Assembly (NCBI RefSeq): GCF_013408525.1
Contig: NZ_JACBZM010000001.1
Span: 2,418,001 to 2,482,000 of the forward strand
Direction of reading: 5' to 3'
Source of the DNA: Nocardioides aromaticivorans
GTDB lineage: Bacteria; Actinomycetota; Actinomycetes; Propionibacteriales; Nocardioidaceae
Length of the DNA stretch: 64,000 nt
The notes below the pieces were generated by a model, which was given only the letters and a program-made list of their open reading frames with translations, was not told the DNA's origin and did not search any database. A program made the position numbers and the translations under genes. Below, one piece after another: positions 1-8,716 of this stretch. How positions within the stretch are numbered: position 1 is the first letter of the stretch; each line of letters begins with the position of its first letter.

Positions 1-2
1 AC

Positions 3-1271
3 TGCGACGCCCGGGTCCTCATTGCGTCCGGCCGGCTGGCCGGCCTGGCGGCCGAAGTGCGGGCGCAGGCGCCACGAGTCGAGCACGCCGTCGCCTTCGG
101 CGGCGCCGTCGACGGCTTCGGCTCGTACGACGACCTGCTCGCCTCCGCCGGCGAACGGCAGCTCGACGAGCAGCCGCGCGGCAGCGACATGCTCTACTCC
201 TCGGGCACGACCGGCCGGCCCAAGGGGGTCAAGCCGCCGCTGCTGCCGATCGCCGTCGACGAGCCCGGCGACCCGCTGACCGGCCTCGCCGGCGCCGCCT
301 TCGGCTTCGGCCCCGACGACGTCTACCTCTCGCCCGCGCCGATCTACCACGCGGCGCCGCTGCGCTGGTGCGGCGTCGTGCACGCCCACGGCGGGACGGT
401 CGTGGTGATGGAGCGCTTCGACGCCGTCGAGGCACTGGCCGCGATCGAGTGGCACCGGGTCACGATCACGCAGATGGTGCCGACGATGTTCGTGCGGCTG
501 CTCCAGCTCGACGAGGCCGACCGGGCGGCGTACGACGTCGGGAGCCTGCGGCTCGCGATCCACGCGGCCGCGCCCTGCCCGGTCGACGTGAAGCAGGCGA
601 TGGTCGAGTGGTGGGGGCCGATCCTGGTCGAGTACTACTCCTCGACCGAGAGCGCCGGACTGACCCTGATCACCACGCCCGAGTGGCTCGAGCGCCGGGG
701 CTCCGTGGGCCGCAGCATGTTCGGCCCGGTGCACATCTGCGACGAGTCGGGCGCCGAGGTCCCGGCGGGCGAGGTGGGCGCGGTGTACTTCGAGCGCGAG
801 GTGCGGCCCTTCGAGTACCACAAGGACCCCGACAAGACCCGCGCCGCCGAGCACCCCGAGCACCCGACCTGGACCACGGTCGGCGACCTCGGCCGGGTCG
901 ACGAGGACGGCTACCTCTACCTGACCGACCGCAAGTCCTTCATGATCATCTCCGGCGGCGTGAACATCTACCCGCAGGAGGTCGAGGACGCGCTCACCCT
1001 CCACCCCGCCGTGTACGACGTCGCGGTGATCGGTGTGCCGGACCCGGAGATGGGCGAGCAGGTGAAGGCCGTCGTCCAGCTCCGCGCGGGCGTCACCGGC
1101 ACCGACGAGCTGGCCGCCGAGCTGGTCGGTCACGTCAGGGAGCGGCTGGCGTCGTACAAGGCGCCGCGGAGCGTGGACTTCGTCGACGACCTGCCGCGCA
1201 CGCCGACGGGCAAGCTGGTGAAGCGGACCCTGGTCGAGCACTACCGCGCGCTCGCCGGCGCGGGCGCCTAG
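3..1271 (+). CDS. Acyl-CoA synthetase (AMP-binding, FadD-like), 5' truncated by window edge
   Basis: The reading frame is open from the first bases of the window, so the N-terminus lies outside; 422 residues are visible. The protein should activate a carboxylic acid (fatty, aromatic or steroid side-chain acid) with ATP and CoA. The adenylate-forming P-loop SSGTTGRPKG, the YSSTE motif, the TVGDLG motif, the DRKSFMIISGGVNIYP hinge and a C-terminal TPTGKLVKR with the catalytic lysine are all present, so both the large and the small C-terminal domain are intact. It ends 25 bp before a TetR-type regulator and lies upstream of an mce operon, which suggests a role in degrading the imported lipid. 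Substrate cannot be read from sequence. Confidence 0.9.
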   Translation, partial: CDARVLIASGRLAGLAAEVRAQAPRVEHAVAFGGAVDGFGSYDDLLASAGERQLDEQPRGSDMLYSSGTTGRPKGVKPPLLPIAVDEPGDPLTGLAGAAFGFGPDDVYLSPAPIYHAAPLRWCGVVHAHGGTVVVMERFDAVEALAAIEWHRVTITQMVPTMFVRLLQLDEADRAAYDVGSLRLAIHAAAPCPVDVKQAMVEWWGPILVEYYSSTESAGLTLITTPEWLERRGSVGRSMFGPVHICDESGAEVPAGEVGAVYFEREVRPFEYHKDPDKTRAAEHPEHPTWTTVGDLGRVDEDGYLYLTDRKSFMIISGGVNIYPQEVEDALTLHPAVYDVAVIGVPDPEMGEQVKAVVQLRAGVTGTDELAAELVGHVRERLASYKAPRSVDFVDDLPRTPTGKLVKRTLVEHYRALAGAGA

Positions 1272-1284
1272 GTCGAGGTCGGGA

Positions 1285-1290
1285 TAGCGT
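1285..1290 (+). promoter_or_regulatory. Probable -10 box for leaderless tetR transcript
   Basis: TAGCGT fits the actinobacterial TANNNT -10 pattern and ends 6 nt before the GTG at 1297. No Shine-Dalgarno sequence is present, so transcription may start at the start codon itself. Confidence 0.45.
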
Positions 1291-1296
1291 TGCGCC

Positions 1297-1848
1297 GTGC
1301 GACTGCTGGTGACCCGCGACGACTACTTCGCCTCGGCGATGGACCTGCTCGCGACCGAGGGCGCGGGCCGGCTGAAGATCGCCGTGCTCTGCAAGCGGCT
1401 GAAGGTCACCACGGGCTCCTTCTACGGCTACTTCGGCAGCTTGGACGGCTTCGTCGAGCAGTTCCTCGAGTACTGGGAGGAGGAGCAGACCAACCGCATC
1501 GAGCGGCTGGTGGCGGCCTCCGAGGACCCGCTCGAGCGGGTGCTGGTGATGAAGAGGCTCGTGGCCACGGTCCCGCACGCGGCCGAGGCGGCGATCCGCG
1601 GGTGGGCGCACACGAACGCCGCGGTCGACGTCGTGCAGAAGCGGGTCGACGAGCACCGGGTCCGGGCGCTGCAGGACGTGCTCGCCTCCGTCATCCCGGA
1701 CGCCGCGGAGGCGCACCGGCTCGCCGTCATGGGCATCACGCTGCTCGTCGGCCTGCAGCAGTGGCGCTCGCCGGTCACCCCGGCCGACTTCGACCTCGTC
1801 TTCGACAGCTACGAGCAGATGGTGCTCGCCCGGGTCGCTCGCGGCTGA
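1297..1848 (+). CDS. TetR/AcrR-family transcriptional regulator
   Basis: A 183-residue protein with an N-terminal helix-turn-helix (about residues 8-50, with the typical GSFYGYFGSLDGF recognition-helix region) and an all-helical ligand-binding C-terminal part. The GTG start is chosen because the fold begins immediately and a -10-like box lies 6 nt upstream. The gene sits between an acyl-CoA synthetase and the GMC oxidoreductase-mce operon on the same strand. It is therefore a reasonable candidate regulator of lipid uptake or degradation, but the ligand and operator are unknown. Confidence 0.85.
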   Translation: MRLLVTRDDYFASAMDLLATEGAGRLKIAVLCKRLKVTTGSFYGYFGSLDGFVEQFLEYWEEEQTNRIERLVAASEDPLERVLVMKRLVATVPHAAEAAIRGWAHTNAAVDVVQKRVDEHRVRALQDVLASVIPDAAEAHRLAVMGITLLVGLQQWRSPVTPADFDLVFDSYEQMVLARVARG

Positions 1849-1885
1849 TCCCCCGCGGGCCGCGCCTGTCGAGCCCGTTGTGCAG

Positions 1886-1902
1886 CCGGACAATCCGTCC
1901 GG
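1886..1902. promoter_or_regulatory. Inverted repeat upstream of the GMC oxidoreductase-mce operon
   Basis: CCGGAC-N5-GTCCGG is a perfect 6-bp inverted repeat in the 173-bp gap before the GMC gene. It could be an operator for the adjacent TetR protein. It does not match the KstR consensus for cholesterol genes, and no other regulatory site was recognised in the gap. Confidence 0.3.
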
Positions 1903-2021
1903 CGAGCGTTGGACCTTCGCCACGAGCCTGTGACGGTCGTCTCCCGGTCTCATGGACCTCCACCGGAGATGGCGTCCGAGCAGGGGGACGTCGCCCGGCC
2001 AGCTCCGAAGGATGTGCCGCC

Positions 2022-3794
2022 GTGGCCCAGACGCGTGCCGACCACGACTACGACGTCCTCGTCGTCGGATCGGGCTTCGGCGGCTCGGTGACCGCCCTCC
2101 GGCTCACCGAGAAGGGCTACCGGGTCGGCGTCCTGGAGGCCGGCCGCCGGTTCGCGGACGAGGAGTTCGCCAAGACCTCCTGGGACGTGCGGAGGTTCCT
2201 CTACGCGCCGCGCCTGGGCTGCTTCGGCATCCAGCGGATCCGGCTGCTGCGCGACGTCGTCGTGCTCGCCGGCGCGGGCGTCGGCGGCGGGTCGCTCGTC
2301 TACGCGAACACCCTCTACGAGCCGGCGTCCGACGCGTTCTACAACGACCCCCAGTGGCGGCACATCACGGACTGGAAGGCCGAGCTGGCGCCGTACTACG
2401 ACCAGGCGAAGCGGATGCTCGGCGTCGTCCAGAACCCCACCGTCACCGCCTCCGACGAGATCATGAAGGAGGTGGCCGACGAGATGGGCGTCGGCCACAC
2501 CTACCGCCCCACCCCGATCGGCGTGTGCTTCGGCGCCGGCGGCGAGAAGCAGCCCGGCGCCGCCGTCCCGGACCCCTATTTCGGCGGAGCCGGCCCCGAG
2601 CGGCGCGGCTGCATCGAGTGCGGCGAGTGCATGACGGGCTGTCGCCACAACGCGAAGAACACGCTGCTCAAGAACTACCTCCACCTCGCCGAGAAGGCCG
2701 GTGCGGAGGTGGTCGAGCGGACCACGGTCGACGCGATCACGCCCCGCCCCGACGGTGGGTACGACGTCACGACCCACCGCTCGGGCCGCTCGGCCCGCCG
2801 CAAGCAGGTCCTCAGCGCCGGCCAGGTCGTCCTGGCCGCCGGCACCTGGGGCACCCAGGAGCTGCTGCACGGCATGCGCCGCTCGGGCGACCTGCCCGGG
2901 CTCTCGGACCGGCTCGGGTTCCTCACCCGCACCAACTCCGAGGCGCTGTGCGCGTCGAGCACGAAGATGCGCAACAAGGGCTCCTACGACTTCCACCACG
3001 GTGTCGCGATCACCTCGTCGATCCACCCCGACCCGGTGACCCACGTGGAGCCGGTCCGCTACGGCAAGGGCTCGGGCCTGATGGGCATGCTGCTCACGGT
3101 CATGACCGACGGCGGCGGCCGCACCCCGCGGTGGCTGCGCTGGATCGGGCAGGCGCTGCGCCACCCGCTCCTTCTGCTGTCCTGCCTGGGCGGCCTCGGC
3201 AGCTGGCCGGAGCGCACGATCATCGCGCTGGTCATGCAGACCAGCGACAACTCGATCACCGTCCGGCCCAAGCGCGGCCGCGCCGGCAAGCGGGCGCGGC
3301 TGACGTCGGAGCAGGGCCACGGCGAGCCGAACCCGACCTGGATCCCGGCAGGCAACGAGGTGGTCCGCAAGATCAGCGAGCGGATCGACGGCGGCTCGTA
3401 CTCCACGGTCGGCGAGATCTTCAACATCCCCATGACGGCGCACTTCCTCGGCGGCTGCGCGATCGGGGAGAGCGCCGGGACCGGCGTGATCGACCCCTAC
3501 CACCGGGTCCACGGCCACCCCGGGCTCCACGTCGTCGACGGCGCCGCGATCTCGGCCAACCTAGGCGTCAACCCGAGCCTGACGATCACGGCGCAGGCCG
3601 AGCGGGCCATGTCGCTGTGGCCCAACAAGGGCGAGCCGGACCAGCGTCCGGCGCCCGGCGCCGCCTACCAGCGGCTCTCGCCGGTGGCGCCCGTGCGCCC
3701 GGCCGTCCCGCCGACCGCGCCCGCGGCGCTGCGCCTCCCGCTGTACGTCGTCCCGAGCCCGGCCACGAAGCAAGCAACGGAGGCCACCGCATGA
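2022..3794 (+). CDS. GMC-family oxidoreductase, cholesterol-oxidase-like (ChoD type)
   Basis: 590 residues. An FAD-binding VVGSGFGG motif lies near residues 12-20, and the C-terminal GMC region contains HFLGGCAIGES and NPSLTITAQAERAM. A cysteine cluster C197-x2-C200-x2-C203-x3-C207 inside CIECGECMTGC looks like an iron-sulfur or metal site, as found in mycobacterial ChoD-like enzymes. The GTG start at 2022 follows GAAGGA by 9 nt; no signal peptide is visible. The stop overlaps the yrbEA start (ATGA), so it is the first gene of the mce operon. The likely role is oxidation of an alcohol on the imported hydrophobic substrate. Sterol specificity is inferred, not shown. Confidence 0.85.
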   Translation: MAQTRADHDYDVLVVGSGFGGSVTALRLTEKGYRVGVLEAGRRFADEEFAKTSWDVRRFLYAPRLGCFGIQRIRLLRDVVVLAGAGVGGGSLVYANTLYEPASDAFYNDPQWRHITDWKAELAPYYDQAKRMLGVVQNPTVTASDEIMKEVADEMGVGHTYRPTPIGVCFGAGGEKQPGAAVPDPYFGGAGPERRGCIECGECMTGCRHNAKNTLLKNYLHLAEKAGAEVVERTTVDAITPRPDGGYDVTTHRSGRSARRKQVLSAGQVVLAAGTWGTQELLHGMRRSGDLPGLSDRLGFLTRTNSEALCASSTKMRNKGSYDFHHGVAITSSIHPDPVTHVEPVRYGKGSGLMGMLLTVMTDGGGRTPRWLRWIGQALRHPLLLLSCLGGLGSWPERTIIALVMQTSDNSITVRPKRGRAGKRARLTSEQGHGEPNPTWIPAGNEVVRKISERIDGGSYSTVGEIFNIPMTAHFLGGCAIGESAGTGVIDPYHRVHGHPGLHVVDGAAISANLGVNPSLTITAQAERAMSLWPNKGEPDQRPAPGAAYQRLSPVAPVRPAVPPTAPAALRLPLYVVPSPATKQATEATA

Positions 3795-4651
3795 CCCTCG
3801 CTCCCGAGCGTCCCGTCGAACCGAAGGGCGCCGGCCCGGCCGGCATGTCCCCGGGCTCGCGGAAGATGGCCGACGACGCGCTGCGCGGCACGCTGCCGTT
3901 CAAGGCGCTGTCGACCTTCGGCGACTTCTACACCTTCGTCGGCAAGGTCTTCCGGACTATGTTCACGACGCGCTTCCGGTTCGCGGAGTTCATCTCGCAG
4001 GCCTGGTTCGTGACCACGGTGTCCTTCGGCCCGGCGCTGCTGGTCTCGATCCCGTTCTGCGTCGTGATCATCTTCCAGGTCAACCAGCTGCTCATCCAGA
4101 TCGGTGCGGTCGACCTCGCCGGCGCGGGTGCGGCGGTCGCGGTCGTCCGCGAGATCGGGCCCATCGTGTCGGTGCTCGTCGTCGCCGGTGCCGGGGCGAC
4201 CGCCATCTGCGCGGACCTCGGCTCCCGCAAGATCCGCGAGGAGATCGACGCGATGGTGACCCTCGGGATCGACCCGATCGAGCGCCTCGTCGTACCGCGG
4301 ATCGTGGCGTCGACCCTCGTCGGCGTGGCGCTCAACGGCATGGTGACCGTGGTCGGGCTCGTCGGCGGCTACTTCTTCTCGGTCGTGCTGCAAGGGGCCA
4401 CACCAGGGCTCTACCTGTCGGACCTGACCCTGCTCGTCGGCCTCCCCGACTTCCTCGCCTCCGAGGCGAAAGCCGCGATCTTCGGCCTGCTGGCCGGCCT
4501 GACGGCCTGCTATCTCGGGCTCAACGCCAAGGGCGGCCCGAAGGGCGTGGGCGAGGCCGTCAACCAGACCGTCGTCTTCGCGTTCATGCTGCTCTTCGCC
4601 GCCAACAGCGTGATCAGCGCCCTGTTCCTCCAGATCAAGCTGGGAGCGTGA
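3791..4651 (+). CDS. yrbEA: YrbEA/MlaE-family ABC permease of mce system
   Basis: 286 residues with a cytoplasmic N-terminal tail of about 70 residues, then five to six hydrophobic segments. The MlaE signature is clear: GPIVSVLVVAGAGATAICADLGSRKIREEIDAM-type sequence with the EEIDA coupling motif. This is one of two permeases that form the inner-membrane channel of an Mce lipid importer, energised by an MceG/Mkl-type ATPase that is not encoded in this window. The start overlaps the GMC oxidoreductase stop by 4 nt, and 7 bp separate it from yrbEB. Length and motif order are normal for the family. Confidence 0.92.
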   Translation: MTLAPERPVEPKGAGPAGMSPGSRKMADDALRGTLPFKALSTFGDFYTFVGKVFRTMFTTRFRFAEFISQAWFVTTVSFGPALLVSIPFCVVIIFQVNQLLIQIGAVDLAGAGAAVAVVREIGPIVSVLVVAGAGATAICADLGSRKIREEIDAMVTLGIDPIERLVVPRIVASTLVGVALNGMVTVVGLVGGYFFSVVLQGATPGLYLSDLTLLVGLPDFLASEAKAAIFGLLAGLTACYLGLNAKGGPKGVGEAVNQTVVFAFMLLFAANSVISALFLQIKLGA

Positions 4652-4658
4652 GGTAGTC

Positions 4659-5477
4659 GTGCCCATCAAGCAGCTCGCCAGGCCGACCACGGCCCTGCGC
4701 AACCTGGGTGACCAGCTGAGCTTCCACGGTGACGCCTACTCGCACATGCCGCGGGTCATGAGGCACTACCCGAAGGAGGTCGTGCGGCTGCTGGCCGAGG
4801 TCTCCCTCGGCACCGGTGCGCTCGCGCTCATCGGCGGCACGGTGCTGGTGATCGGCTTCCTCACCGCCGCCTCCGGGATCGAGGTCGGCCTGCAGGCCTA
4901 CACGTCCTTCGACAACATCGGCGTCTCGACGCTCTCGGGCTTCTTCTCGGCGTACTTCAACACCCGCGAGGTCGCGCCGATCATCGCCGGCATCGCACTC
5001 ACCGCGACCGTCGGCGCGGGCTTCACCGCGCAGATCGGCGCCATGCGGGTGAGCGAGGAGATCGACGCGCTCGAGGTGATGGCGGTGCACCCGGTGCCCT
5101 TCCTGGTCACCACGCGGATCATCGCCGGGATCATCGCGGTCGTCCCGCTGTTCGCCATCGCGCTGATGATGTGCTGGCTGGCGACGTACCTCGTCGTGAC
5201 GGTCGGCTACGACCAGGCGCCGGGCACGTACCTGCACTACTTCGACACCTTCCTCATCCCGAGCGACCTCTTCCTCGCGATCATCAAGGTCGCGTTGATG
5301 GCGCTCGTGATCGTGTCGATCTGCTGCTACCACGGCTTCCGCGCGTCCGGCGGTCCGGCCGGCGTGGGCAAGGCGGTCGGCAAGGCGGTCCGCTCCGCGC
5401 TGATCTGCACGATGTTCATCGACCTGATCTTCGCGATCGCGATCTGGGGTGGGCCGTCGGTCCACATCGCGGGGTGA
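4659..5477 (+). CDS. yrbEB: YrbEB/MlaE-family ABC permease of mce system
   Basis: 272 residues, GTG start. Multiple hydrophobic segments and a second copy of the MlaE signature (GAGFTAQIGAMRVSEEIDALEVM) identify the partner permease of yrbEA. The pair is expected to form the membrane channel beneath the MceA-F hexamer. The preceding gene ends 7 bp upstream and mceA starts 7 bp downstream, so the genes are surely co-transcribed. Nothing is missing from the permease core. Confidence 0.92.
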   Translation: MPIKQLARPTTALRNLGDQLSFHGDAYSHMPRVMRHYPKEVVRLLAEVSLGTGALALIGGTVLVIGFLTAASGIEVGLQAYTSFDNIGVSTLSGFFSAYFNTREVAPIIAGIALTATVGAGFTAQIGAMRVSEEIDALEVMAVHPVPFLVTTRIIAGIIAVVPLFAIALMMCWLATYLVVTVGYDQAPGTYLHYFDTFLIPSDLFLAIIKVALMALVIVSICCYHGFRASGGPAGVGKAVGKAVRSALICTMFIDLIFAIAIWGGPSVHIAG

Positions 5478-5484
5478 GCGGCCG

Positions 5485-6675
5485 ATGAGCACCTCCTCCG
5501 CGGGCCACGCGCACAGGATCGACCGTCAGGTCGTCTACGGCTTCGTCTTCCTCGCCCTCATCGTCGCGCTCATCGCCGGCACGATCGCGAAGTACCGCGG
5601 CGCCTTCGCGGACACCGTCGAGGTCACCGTCCAGGCCGACCGCGCCGGGCTGACCCTCGCGTCCGGGGCGCCGATCAAGCTGCGCGGCGTCGAGATCGGC
5701 ACCGTCAGCGACATCGAGACCGACGGCAGGCAGGTCACGATCACCCTCGAGATCGACAAGGACAAGGTCGACCGGGTGCCGGCCGACGTCACGGCGCAGA
5801 TCGTGCCGCCGACCGCCTTCGGCGCGAAGTACGTCCAGCTCACGCCGGCGAAGGAGGGCGGCCCCACGATCGAGGCCGGCGCGGTCATCCCCGCCGACAA
5901 GGTGACCGTCGAGGTCGACGAGGCGTTCGAGAACCTCACCAAGGTCCTCGACGTCGCGCGGCCCGCCGAGGTCAACTCGGCGCTCACGGCGGTGGCCGGT
6001 GCCCTCGACCAGCGCGGCCGGCTGATCGGCGACCTGATCTCGCAGACCGACGCCTATCTCGTCTCCTTCAACCCGTCCCTGCGCACGCTCAGCGCCGACC
6101 TGCGGGTTGCCGACGACGTCGCCGACGTGTACGACGTCGCGCGGCCCGACCTCGTCGCGGCGCTCAGCCAGGCGGGCACCGTCTCGCAGACGCTGGTGCG
6201 CCAGCAGGCGTCGCTGCGGGCGCTCGAGCGCAGCCTCACGGGCTTCAGCGACGAGGCGGACTCGCTGCTCCGCAGCTCGCAGCAGGGACTCGTCACGACG
6301 CTCGAGCTGCTGGGCCCGGTGACCGAGGTGCTCGATCGGTACTCGCCCGAGCTGCCGTGCCTCGTGCTCGGCCTGGCCCGGACCAACGAGCTGGCGGAGG
6401 CGGCCGTGGGTGGTACGCACCACGGCATCACCACGATCACGCGGATCGTGCCCGGTCGGGACCCGTACACCTACCAGGAGAACCTGCCGCTCGTCGGCGA
6501 CGACCGCGGCCCCGCCTGCTACGGGCTGCCGGTCATCAGCGCGAAGGAGGCGGCCCAGCAGCCGCCGCGCTTCCGCACCGGCGCCAACCCGTACGTCGGC
6601 CCGCAGCCCACGCCCGACCAGGCAGTCCTCGACACCCTGCTCGGCCTGATCAAGGGAGGGACGCAGCTCCGATGA
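5485..6675 (+). CDS. mceA: MceA-type MlaD-domain lipid-transport protein
   Basis: 396 residues starting at the ATG after a short in-frame upstream extension that was rejected because it overlaps yrbEB. A single N-terminal membrane anchor (about residues 12-35) is followed by an MlaD/Mce domain (VEVTVQADRAGLTLASGAPIKLRGVEIGTV) and a long helical region ending with a small Cys-containing tail (PCLVLGL, ACYGLPV). Six such subunits build the periplasmic channel that moves hydrophobic substrates to YrbEA/B. It is the first of six mce genes in canonical order. The stop overlaps the mceB start (ATGA). Confidence 0.92.
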   Translation: MSTSSAGHAHRIDRQVVYGFVFLALIVALIAGTIAKYRGAFADTVEVTVQADRAGLTLASGAPIKLRGVEIGTVSDIETDGRQVTITLEIDKDKVDRVPADVTAQIVPPTAFGAKYVQLTPAKEGGPTIEAGAVIPADKVTVEVDEAFENLTKVLDVARPAEVNSALTAVAGALDQRGRLIGDLISQTDAYLVSFNPSLRTLSADLRVADDVADVYDVARPDLVAALSQAGTVSQTLVRQQASLRALERSLTGFSDEADSLLRSSQQGLVTTLELLGPVTEVLDRYSPELPCLVLGLARTNELAEAAVGGTHHGITTITRIVPGRDPYTYQENLPLVGDDRGPACYGLPVISAKEAAQQPPRFRTGANPYVGPQPTPDQAVLDTLLGLIKGGTQLR

Positions 6676-7727
6676 GCCGTGCAGACCGGATCAGCCCGGA
6701 GAAGCGCCGCGAGCGCAACGACCTGATCAAGTTCAGCGCCTTCCTCGCGATGGCGGCCGCGTTCACCCTGTGGGTCGCCGCCGTCACCGGCGAGGTCCGG
6801 CCCGGCGACCGCGAGGACTACAAGGCCGTCTTCAACGACGTGTCCGGCCTCGCGGTCGGCGACGAGGTGCGGATCGCCGGCGTCGACGTCGGGAAGGTCC
6901 GCGAGATCGACGTCCAGCCCGACAACACGGTGCTGGTCACCTTCGACGTCCGCAAGGGACAGCGGCTGACGACCGGGACGCACGCGACGATCCAGTACCG
7001 CAACCTGATCGGCGACCGGGTGATCCAGCTGACCCGCGGCGAGGAGGACTCGGGGGAGACGCTCGCCGTCGGCGGCACGCTCCCCGCGGCCCAGACCGCC
7101 TCCGCGCTCGACCTCGACACCCTGCTCAACGGCTTCAAGCCGCTGTTCGCCGGGCTCAGCCCGACCCAGGTCAACGAGCTGTCCGGGCAGCTGGTGCAGG
7201 TGCTGCAGGGCCAGCAGTCCTCGGTGGCGACGCTCGTCGACAGCGTCGCGTCCTTCACGACCACCATCGGCAACCGCGAGGAGCTGATCGGCCAGGTGGT
7301 CCGCAACCTCAACAGCGTGCTCGGCACGGTCGACGACCGGAGGGCGACCGTCGGGCTGCTGCTCGACCGCCTCGACGCCCTGCTCACCGGGCTCGACAGG
7401 CAGGACACGCAGGTGCTCGACGCGGCGGCGCGGATCAGCGGCTTCGCCGACCGTACGGCGACGCTCGTCGCCCGGGCGAGGGGCGACCTCCGCTCGGACC
7501 TCCAGGGCCTGGCGGTCACCGCCCGCGGGCTCAACAAGCGCCGCGACACCCTCGACGCGCTGGTCAAGAAGCTCCCGAGCCACTACGAGACGCTGCAGAA
7601 CACCGCGTCGTACGGCAACTTCTTCAACTTCTACCTCTGCGGGGTCCGCATCCAGACCGGCCTGTCGGCCGACCAGCCGGTCCTCACCCCCTGGATCTAC
7701 TCCGACGCCCCGAGGTGCCAGCGATGA
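6672..7727 (+). CDS. mceB: MceB-type MlaD-domain protein
   Basis: 351 residues. A basic N-terminus and one membrane anchor (about residues 20-42) are followed by an MlaD domain with DVSGLAVGDEVRIAGVDVGKVREIDV and then a long helical domain. It is expected to be one of the six subunits of the Mce channel. It overlaps both neighbours by 4 nt (ATGA), indicating translational coupling. The C-terminus has the common short region after the coiled helix (NFFNFYLCGVRI). The start is fixed by the overlap. Confidence 0.92.
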   Translation: MSRADRISPEKRRERNDLIKFSAFLAMAAAFTLWVAAVTGEVRPGDREDYKAVFNDVSGLAVGDEVRIAGVDVGKVREIDVQPDNTVLVTFDVRKGQRLTTGTHATIQYRNLIGDRVIQLTRGEEDSGETLAVGGTLPAAQTASALDLDTLLNGFKPLFAGLSPTQVNELSGQLVQVLQGQQSSVATLVDSVASFTTTIGNREELIGQVVRNLNSVLGTVDDRRATVGLLLDRLDALLTGLDRQDTQVLDAAARISGFADRTATLVARARGDLRSDLQGLAVTARGLNKRRDTLDALVKKLPSHYETLQNTASYGNFFNFYLCGVRIQTGLSADQPVLTPWIYSDAPRCQR

Positions 7728-8716
7728 GCCGCGACATCACCCCCGACCGCCTCGCGGTCCGCGGCATCATCGGCACCCTCGTCCTGGTGCTCGCCGTGAT
7801 GGCCGCGATGAACATCAACAAGCTGCCGCTGATCGGCAACAACGACGTCATCGAGGTCGACTTCGCCGAGGCCGGCGGCCTCAAGGGCGGCGACGCCGTG
7901 ATGATCTCCGGCGCCCAGGTCGGCAAGGTCCGCGAGGTCGGCATCGACGGCGACCACGTCACCGCCGAGATCGTGCTCACCGACGACTCGGTGAAGCTCG
8001 GCGACCTCACCGAGGCGCGGATCATCACGATCACCCTCCTCGGCCGGGCCGCGGTCGAGCTCGAGCCGCGCGGCAGCGGTGACCTGCAGGCCGGTGACAC
8101 GATCCCGGTCGAGCGGACGTCGTCGCCGTACAACCTGACCGCGACGCTCAACGAGCTGACCGAGACCACCGCCGAGATCGACAAGTCGCAGCTCGCCGCG
8201 GCGCTCGACCAGGCGTCGAGGACGCTCAACGCCAGCAGCCCCGACCTCGGTCCCGCGCTCGAGGGCATCACCGCCCTGTCCCGGGCGGTCTCCTCCAACG
8301 ACGACGAGCTGCGCTCGCTGCTCGCCCACGCCAACGGGGTCACCGAGGTGCTGGCCGGCCGCGACGAGCAGATCGCCTCACTGCTCGGCTCCGGCCGCTC
8401 GCTGCTCACCGAGCTCGACGCCCGGCAGAAGGTCGTCACGAACCTGCTGTCCAGCGCCCGTGAGCTGTCGACGGCGCTGCGGACGCTGCTGAAGGACACC
8501 GACGACGTCCTCGGCCCGGCGCTCGACGAGCTGGACGGCGTGGTGGGCCTGCTGAACAGGAACCGGAAGAACCTGCAGGCGACGATCACCGGACTGCGCG
8601 GCTACGCGACCGCGTTCGGCGAGGCGGTCTCCACCGGGCCGTGGTTCGACGCCTACATCCAGAACCTCACCTCGCCCGCGACCCTCGCCCCGATCATCTC
8701 CGGAGTGATGCCATGA
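7724..8716 (+). CDS. mceC: MceC-type MlaD-domain protein
   Basis: 330 residues with an N-terminal anchor (about residues 10-30), an MlaD domain (DFAEAGGLKGGDAVMISGAQVGKVREV) and a long helical segment rich in Leu/Ala heptads. Third subunit of the Mce channel by gene order. ATGA overlaps occur at both ends. The C-terminus is short and ends soon after a GPWFDAYI motif that is common at this position in Mce proteins. Confidence 0.92.
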   Translation: MSRDITPDRLAVRGIIGTLVLVLAVMAAMNINKLPLIGNNDVIEVDFAEAGGLKGGDAVMISGAQVGKVREVGIDGDHVTAEIVLTDDSVKLGDLTEARIITITLLGRAAVELEPRGSGDLQAGDTIPVERTSSPYNLTATLNELTETTAEIDKSQLAAALDQASRTLNASSPDLGPALEGITALSRAVSSNDDELRSLLAHANGVTEVLAGRDEQIASLLGSGRSLLTELDARQKVVTNLLSSARELSTALRTLLKDTDDVLGPALDELDGVVGLLNRNRKNLQATITGLRGYATAFGEAVSTGPWFDAYIQNLTSPATLAPIISGVMP